Assembly (NCBI GenBank): GCA_947630195.1
Contig: CANRGQ010000052.1
Location: 1-8,822 of the forward strand
Direction of reading: 5' to 3'
Length of the DNA stretch: 8,822 nucleotides
Origin: an uncultured Bacilli bacterium
Lineage (GTDB): Bacteria; Bacillota_I; Bacilli_A; RF39; UBA660
The translations under genes and the position numbers were made by a program. Every line of letters starts with the position of its first letter. Position 1 is the stretch's first letter. Under the pieces are notes generated by a model. The model saw nothing but the letters and a program-made list of their open reading frames with translations, was not told where the DNA came from and searched no databases. Positions 4,732 through 8,822 of the stretch are shown in pieces.

Positions 4732-6027
4732 ATGTTTATAGAAAACGAATATACTGAATTTAAAAGAGAATTAACTAAAAATATTAAAAAAGAAATTGTT
4801 GCCTTTGCTAATAGTAAAGGTGGTTCAATTTATATTGGAGTTAATGATAATGGTGTTATTACTGGTTTAAAAGATGCTAGTAGTGATGCTGAAAGCCTAA
4901 GTGGAATGATAAGAGAAGGAATAAAATCAGATTTAACTATTTATACCACAATTAATATAAATGAAAATAATGGTAAATATTATATAGAATTAAAAATAAT
5001 GAGTGCTCCGAATAAACCCTATTATTTAGCTGATAAAGGATTAAAACCAAGTGGAGTTTTTATAAGACATGGAAATGCCTCAGTACCAGCCTCTGATGAA
5101 CTGATTAAAAAAATGATAAAAGAAAATCATGATGCTTTTGAAACCGAAATATCTAGTAATCAAGATTTACATTTTGATTATGTTACTAAAGTATTTGAAA
5201 GTAAAAATATTCCTTTTAATAAATCAAAGTATAAAAATTTAAATTTAGTTACTGAATATAACTATTTTAATAATTTAGCCTTACTTATTTCTGATGAATG
5301 TCCTTATAGTATTAAATGTGCTATCTTTGAAGGAAATAATAAAATTACCTTTAAAGATCGTAAAGAATTTACAGGTTCTATATTTAAACAATTAGAAGAT
5401 GCTTTAAATTATTTAAAATTAGTTAATCGAATAAGTGGCAAAATAGTAGACTTTCAAAGAGTAGATACTTATGATTATCCGGAATATGCTTTAAGAGAAG
5501 CCATTTTAAACGCTTTAATTCATCGTAATTATAATTTTTCAGGAAGTATTTTAATATCTGTTTTTGATAATAGATGTGAAATTACATCTTTAGGAGGTCT
5601 AGTTTTAGGTATAAGTATTGAAGATATATTATCGGGGGTATCAGAGTCAAGAAACCAAAACTTAGCTAATATCTTTTATCGTTTAGAATATGTCGAAAGT
5701 TATGGAACTGGTATAGGAAGAATGATAGATACTTATAAAGAATTTCATAAAAGGCCTAAATTTGAAATTACGGACAACGTTTTTAAAGTTATTCTTCCTA
5801 ATGTTAATTATAAAGAAGAAAATGTTATTAAAAATATTGATTATATGAGTCAAAAAGAGAGAATAATTGCTTATTTAAAAGAACATAAAACTATAAAAAG
5901 AGAGGAAATAGAAGTATTACTTAATATTGAAAAATCTAGGTCAAAAGAAATTATATTAGAGATGATTAAAGAAGGAATAATTCAAAAATGTGGTTCTGGA
6001 AGAAGTACTTATTATGAGTTAAAATAA
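4732..6027 (+). CDS. Schlafen/AlbA_2 domain protein with HATPase-like and winged-helix domains
   Basis: I take ATG 4732 as the start, not GTG 4723, because GAGGTG (4720-4725) sits at the right distance from the ATG and would overlap the GTG. The 431-residue product has an AlbA_2 (Schlafen-type) domain at about 1-125, with EYTEFKRE (6-13) and EIVAFANSKGGSIYIGVNDNG (21-41) as signatures. A GHKL-like HATPase_c_4 region lies at about 250-355, with EAILNALIHRNY (256-267), SVFDNRCEITSLGG and YGTGIGRM (324-331). A C-terminal winged helix spans about 372-431 (SQKERIIAYLKEH ... STYYELK). This is the standard architecture and near-full length of a widespread family thought to bind nucleic acid and regulate transcription; some relatives act in phage defence. 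The reaction is not established. The upstream repeat array suggests autoregulation through the winged helix. It ends at a terminator shared with the convergent gene. Confidence 0.85.
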   Translation: MFIENEYTEFKRELTKNIKKEIVAFANSKGGSIYIGVNDNGVITGLKDASSDAESLSGMIREGIKSDLTIYTTININENNGKYYIELKIMSAPNKPYYLADKGLKPSGVFIRHGNASVPASDELIKKMIKENHDAFETEISSNQDLHFDYVTKVFESKNIPFNKSKYKNLNLVTEYNYFNNLALLISDECPYSIKCAIFEGNNKITFKDRKEFTGSIFKQLEDALNYLKLVNRISGKIVDFQRVDTYDYPEYALREAILNALIHRNYNFSGSILISVFDNRCEITSLGGLVLGISIEDILSGVSESRNQNLANIFYRLEYVESYGTGIGRMIDTYKEFHKRPKFEITDNVFKVILPNVNYKEENVIKNIDYMSQKERIIAYLKEHKTIKREEIEVLLNIEKSRSKEIILEMIKEGIIQKCGSGRSTYYELK

Positions 6028-6033
6028 CAAAAT

Positions 6034-6070
6034 ATAAAAGTGGGTAACTTTAATTATAACCCACTTTTAT
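6034..6070. terminator. Bidirectional intrinsic terminator between convergent genes
   Basis: A 12-bp perfect stem (6034-6045 with 6059-6070, containing AAAAGTGGGT and ACCCACTTTT) encloses a 13-base loop. T-rich tracts follow on both strands: TTTTATTTTATTT to the right, and TTTTATATTTTG on the minus strand to the left. It serves the AlbA_2 gene and the minus-strand gene whose stop codon (6067-6069) lies in the stem. Confidence 0.8.
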
Positions 6071-7128
6071 TTTATTTGAGCATTGGGTATCATTCTAGCT
6101 AATCTTAATATTTTATTTCGATTATAAATTATTTTTTCTTTACTATCTTTTAAAGAAAGAAGACTACTAATATTTTTATTATTTAAATATAATTCTTCAA
6201 ATACATGAAGTAAAAAGGAATCATTGATATCTTTAATACATTTAAGTAATGTCATTTTTAAATTTTTTAAATATACTTCTTGCATTTCTTTATTTAAATT
6301 AAAATAATCAAAATTAAAAGCATTCATTTCAATTAAAGCCATTTGAATGGCCTCGATTAAACCAATTATATGACTAGAAGGAAGATATTCATAAATACAA
6401 ACTTCACTTGAAGATTTTGCATATCTAAAACCAGTTGATTTAGGATTAGTTGGAATAAGATAATCTAGGTCAAAATCCTCTAATAAAGAGGGGTACTCAG
6501 TACTTAATAAAGCTATTAATTTTGGATTTTCACAATCAATTTTATTGTATAAAAAATGATTATTATTTATCTTTTCATCCGTTGAAACATCCACCGTTAA
6601 AATTCTATCACTATCGATATAACCATTGGTATTTGTTTTTATTAAAGCCATTTTATGAATTTCTTGCATATCATAATATTTTTTTAAAGAACCAATCGAT
6701 TTAGATGTTGAAATCCAATTAGTATATATTTTAGAACCACTATTTAAATGACTTTGTAAAGTAGACATATAAGTTTTAAACATAATAGCTCCCGCTGGAT
6801 TATGATTATCTAATAATGAAGATATCATTTTCCGATATAAAGCATTTCTTTTAAGATATAGTTTTTCTAATTTATGTTTATATAAAACTAAATAATCTTT
6901 AATATGTTCTTTGATAAAGATATCCTTTTCTTTACTATTTAAACTTAAATATTCTTTATCTTCTTTTCTTTCATAATAATCTTTAGTTAAATTATAAAGC
7001 ATCTCTTTGGAGGCTAAACCATTTTTTAAAGGATCACTTATAATATCAAAATCATTTAATACTCTTGCTAGTAACATATAATCATCTCTTTGGCCTAATA
7101 GTATATGATAAAACTTAAAATAAAGCAA
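6067..7128 (-). CDS. Uncharacterised protein with faint ADP-ribosyltransferase-like motifs
   Basis: I do not recognise this 353-residue family with confidence. It has no signal peptide or membrane segment and is charged and helical at 45-105 and 275-345. Three spaced motifs recall ADP-ribosyltransferase folds: an N-terminal strand with a histidine (FYHIL, H8) followed by PLKNGLAS (33-40); NWISTSKS (137-144) followed by KKYY and a strand ending TVDVST; and SSSEVCIYEYLP (239-250), placed where such enzymes carry the catalytic Glu (E242). This is inference from motif order only. The frame opens at TTG 7128, directly after an in-frame stop. No good Shine-Dalgarno is present there, and ATG 7077 (residue 18) preceded by AAAGAGA is an alternative start that would remove H8. 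The start is 15 bases after the stop of the DUF4143 ATPase gene, so co-expression is likely. Confidence 0.7.
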   Translation of the reverse strand: MLYFKFYHILLGQRDDYMLLARVLNDFDIISDPLKNGLASKEMLYNLTKDYYERKEDKEYLSLNSKEKDIFIKEHIKDYLVLYKHKLEKLYLKRNALYRKMISSLLDNHNPAGAIMFKTYMSTLQSHLNSGSKIYTNWISTSKSIGSLKKYYDMQEIHKMALIKTNTNGYIDSDRILTVDVSTDEKINNNHFLYNKIDCENPKLIALLSTEYPSLLEDFDLDYLIPTNPKSTGFRYAKSSSEVCIYEYLPSSHIIGLIEAIQMALIEMNAFNFDYFNLNKEMQEVYLKNLKMTLLKCIKDINDSFLLHVFEELYLNNKNISSLLSLKDSKEKIIYNRNKILRLARMIPNAQIK

Positions 7129-7143
7129 ATATTAGTAATAAAT

Positions 7144-8427
7144 TTATGGTTTTAAAGCTGTTATTGGAATTACATATATTCCATCAGGTCTTTTATAAGC
7201 ATAATCTATCATACCACTAATAACACACATAAATTTAGGTTTAACATCGCAACTTTTGGAAAATTTAATTAAACTATTAACTGCTTCATCTATTTTACCA
7301 ACACCTAATTTAACTTCTATTGCACCATAATTTCCATCACTTAATTCCACAATAGCGTCTACTTCATCACCAGTATTATTATCATGAAAATGATAAATAT
7401 GACCCCCTAAATATTCTATATATATTCGTAAATCTCTAACTACTAAAGATTCAAACATAAAACCAAATAATTCTAAATCATTAATTAATTGTTCTTGTTT
7501 TAGTCCCAATACTGAACAAGCTAAAGATGGATCAACAAAATGTCTTTTAACAGCCTTTCCAACCCTCACACTTGAACGGATTTTCTCTGAAAAAGGTAAC
7601 TGATTTTGAAGTAAATGAATATTATTTAAAACATTTAAATAATCCGCAACAGTATTTCTAGTTATTTGGTATTGTTCTTCGGTGGTATAATTCTTAATAT
7701 CACTTATTAGTTTTTCATTAGTAACTAAGGTAGTTTCATTTCTTGCTAATGAACGTAATAACATTCTCATTTTTTCTTTATCTCTACTAACCCCATCATA
7801 ATTTATATCATGGTCTAAAACATCTTCGATATAACTCTCAGGTAATCTATAATAATTTTTACTATCGTACTTTAAACTAGCAGGCCATCCCCCTCTAATA
7901 ATTAAATCAGCATATTTTTGAATAGATGGTTTATTTTTTAAATTTACCGCTATGTTCTTATTCTTAAATAAATCCGAAAGAGATACTAATCCTTCAGAAT
8001 CTCCAGATTCATACAAAGACATCGTATACATATTTAATTTACAAATTCTCCCTGCTCCAGAATGAAAAATTTTATCTGGTCTTACCGGAACAGATGAACC
8101 CGTTAGAATAAATTTACCACTTTTTCCATCTTCATCACATTTTGTTCTAACATCATCCCATATTTGTTCAATAGATTGCCACTCATCAATAAGTTCGGGA
8201 CAATCATTTGTATATATTAAATCTCTATTAATTAAGGCTTTTTGATAATCAGAATTAGGATTATCCGATTTTGTTAATAAAACTGATGAATTGGCATGAT
8301 TTGATGCCGTCCATGTTTTCCCACAATATTTTGGTCCCTCAATACTGATTGCCCCAAATATTTTAAGTAATTCATCAATTTCATCATCAACTAATCTTTT
8401 AGTATAATTTTCTTTTGTTAAAGGCAT
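7144..8427 (-). CDS. AAA_14/DUF4143 family ATPase
   Basis: This 427-residue protein has an N-terminal P-loop ATPase (AAA_14). Walker A is GPKYCGKT (31-38), Walker B is ELIDEWQ (78-84) and the sensor strand is FILTGSS (106-112). The C-terminal DUF4143 region (about 195-420) contains a PD-(D/E)xK-like core: FESLVVRDLR (325-334), GDEVDAIVE (353-361, D357) and AIEVKLG (369-375, E371 and K373). The overall length is normal for the family. The ATG at 8427 is set by AGGAGGGAA eight bases upstream. The family is abundant in host-associated bacteria and archaea and usually clusters with mobile or conflict genes; its biochemical role is not known. The promoter is at 8452-8480, with a repeat array beyond it that is shared with the divergent LigD-type gene. 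The downstream partner is the 6067-7128 gene. Confidence 0.88.
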   Translation of the reverse strand: MPLTKENYTKRLVDDEIDELLKIFGAISIEGPKYCGKTWTASNHANSSVLLTKSDNPNSDYQKALINRDLIYTNDCPELIDEWQSIEQIWDDVRTKCDEDGKSGKFILTGSSVPVRPDKIFHSGAGRICKLNMYTMSLYESGDSEGLVSLSDLFKNKNIAVNLKNKPSIQKYADLIIRGGWPASLKYDSKNYYRLPESYIEDVLDHDINYDGVSRDKEKMRMLLRSLARNETTLVTNEKLISDIKNYTTEEQYQITRNTVADYLNVLNNIHLLQNQLPFSEKIRSSVRVGKAVKRHFVDPSLACSVLGLKQEQLINDLELFGFMFESLVVRDLRIYIEYLGGHIYHFHDNNTGDEVDAIVELSDGNYGAIEVKLGVGKIDEAVNSLIKFSKSCDVKPKFMCVISGMIDYAYKRPDGIYVIPITALKP

Positions 8428-8451
8428 AAATTGTTCCCTCCTAATACCATT

Positions 8452-8480
8452 AATATACCATATTATATGCCATCAATCAA
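8452..8480 (-). promoter_or_regulatory. Promoter of the ATPase operon
   Basis: On the minus strand TTGATT (8480-8475) and TATATT (8457-8452) are 17 bases apart. The predicted start is only a few bases before the Shine-Dalgarno at 8442-8434. The first of the three 23-bp-spaced repeats begins six bases upstream of the -35 box. Confidence 0.5.
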
Positions 8481-8486
8481 TAGTTA

Positions 8487-8547
8487 TTGTGCATTTAGCA
8501 CGGTTTTCATTGTGCATTTAGCACAATTTTTGTTGTGCAAATAGCAT
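8487..8547. repeat. Three 23-bp-spaced repeats with GTGC/GCAC dyads, candidate operator array
   Basis: TTGTGCATTTAGCAC occurs at 8487-8501 and 8510-8524, and a variant TTGTGCAAATAGCAT at 8533-8547. The period is exactly 23 bases. Each intact unit is a dyad (GTGC, five bases, GCAC). The array sits between divergent genes: one end is next to the -35 box of the ATPase operon, and the other overlaps the -35 region of the LigD-type gene. A protein binding all three could control both. Spacing of about two helical turns suggests cooperative binding. Confidence 0.75.
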
Positions 8548-8559
8548 TAATTGTATAAA
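8530..8559 (+). promoter_or_regulatory. Putative promoter of the LigD-type gene
   Basis: TTGTTG (8530-8535) and TATAAA (8554-8559) are 18 bases apart, upstream of GGGAGG (8585-8590). The -35 box overlaps the third repeat of the 8487-8547 array, so binding there should affect this promoter. Confidence 0.4.
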
Positions 8560-8596
8560 TATCCAATATTATCTCAAAATAAAAGGGAGGTAGATT

Positions 8597-8822
8597 ATGG
8601 CAAATTTAGATAAATATAATGCGAAAAGAAATTTTAAGAAAACGAAAGAGCCTAAAGGGAAAGTAGAAAACAAAAGAAGAAAAAAACTAAGATTTGTTGT
8701 GCAACATCATTTGGCTCGGAAAGACCATTATGACTTTAGGTTAGAGTGGGAAGGAACTTTAAAAAGTTGGGCGGTACCTAAGGGACCATCATATAATTCT
8801 AAAGACAAAAGGCTCGCCATTA
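8597..8822 (+). CDS. ligD: LigD-type DNA 3'-phosphoesterase domain protein, 3' part outside the window
   Basis: ATG 8597 follows GGGAGG by six bases. The 75 visible codons begin with DKYNAKRNF and a Lys-rich stretch, then run into the LigD 3'-phosphoesterase signature: FVVQHH, HYDFRLEWEG and LKSWAVPKGPS. In the family, a His, a second His six residues on, then Asp and Arg form the manganese site and active centre. Here they are H38, H44, D46 and R48, all present. The domain trims 3'-phosphate or ribonucleotide ends during Ku-dependent end joining. Whether this gene also carries ligase or polymerase domains cannot be seen, because the frame is open at the window edge. It diverges from the ATPase gene across the 8487-8547 repeats. 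The symbol reflects the domain only. Confidence 0.85.
   Translation, partial: MANLDKYNAKRNFKKTKEPKGKVENKRRKKLRFVVQHHLARKDHYDFRLEWEGTLKSWAVPKGPSYNSKDKRLAI

Noticed and set aside
6522..6704. Plus-strand open frame of 60 codons
   Set aside because: Antisense to the 6067-7128 gene, with no start signal.

Overview
The window is strongly AT-rich, and its coding regions use AT-ending codons, strong GGAGG-type ribosome binding sites and TATAAT-type promoters. TGA is not used as a sense codon. Together with the surface-protein types at the left end, this suggests a low-GC Gram-positive gut commensal (uncultured Bacilli, RF39-like, or another Firmicutes lineage). That placement is inference from composition and family resemblance. 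The gene content is accessory: nuclease-like proteins, small HTH regulators, an orphan ATPase and many short palindromes and tandem repeats.

Layout. (1) 1-1740, minus strand: a two-gene operon of exported or anchored surface proteins. The second gene runs off the left edge. It has a good promoter at 1877-1905. (2) 1741-2004: a divergent control region with several palindromes. (3) 2005-2507, plus strand: two overlapping, mutually similar XRE-type HTH genes closed by a terminator. (4) 2501-4304, plus strand: two nuclease-like genes, a BECR-fold (PBECR-like) candidate RNase and a YhcG/DUF1016 PD-(D/E)xK protein. Each is preceded by a nearly identical 71-bp promoter/RBS cassette. (5) 4305-4731: a gene-free spacer with four G+C-rich palindromes of one family, whose fifth member lies inside the YhcG gene, followed by 3.8 copies of an 11-bp repeat. 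(6) 4732-6027, plus strand: a Schlafen/AlbA_2 plus HATPase plus winged-helix protein. (7) 6067-8427, minus strand: an operon of an AAA_14/DUF4143 ATPase and an unrecognised protein with faint ADP-ribosyltransferase-like motifs. It ends at a bidirectional terminator shared with the AlbA_2 gene. (8) 8428-8596: a divergent control region with three 23-bp-spaced repeats. (9) 8597-8822, plus strand: the start of a LigD-type 3'-phosphoesterase gene.

How the parts may work together (inference). The two nuclease genes should be co-expressed because their promoters are duplicates of each other. Nearby HTH repressors are plausible but unproven controllers. YhcG proteins, AlbA_2 proteins, BECR nucleases and AAA_14/DUF4143 ATPases are all common in mobile or conflict-related gene clusters, so the central and right blocks look like a defence or toxin-type accessory island. 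The most unusual signal is the family of covarying palindromes with a central CA(C/G)TG core, shared between the spacer and the coding sequence of the YhcG gene.
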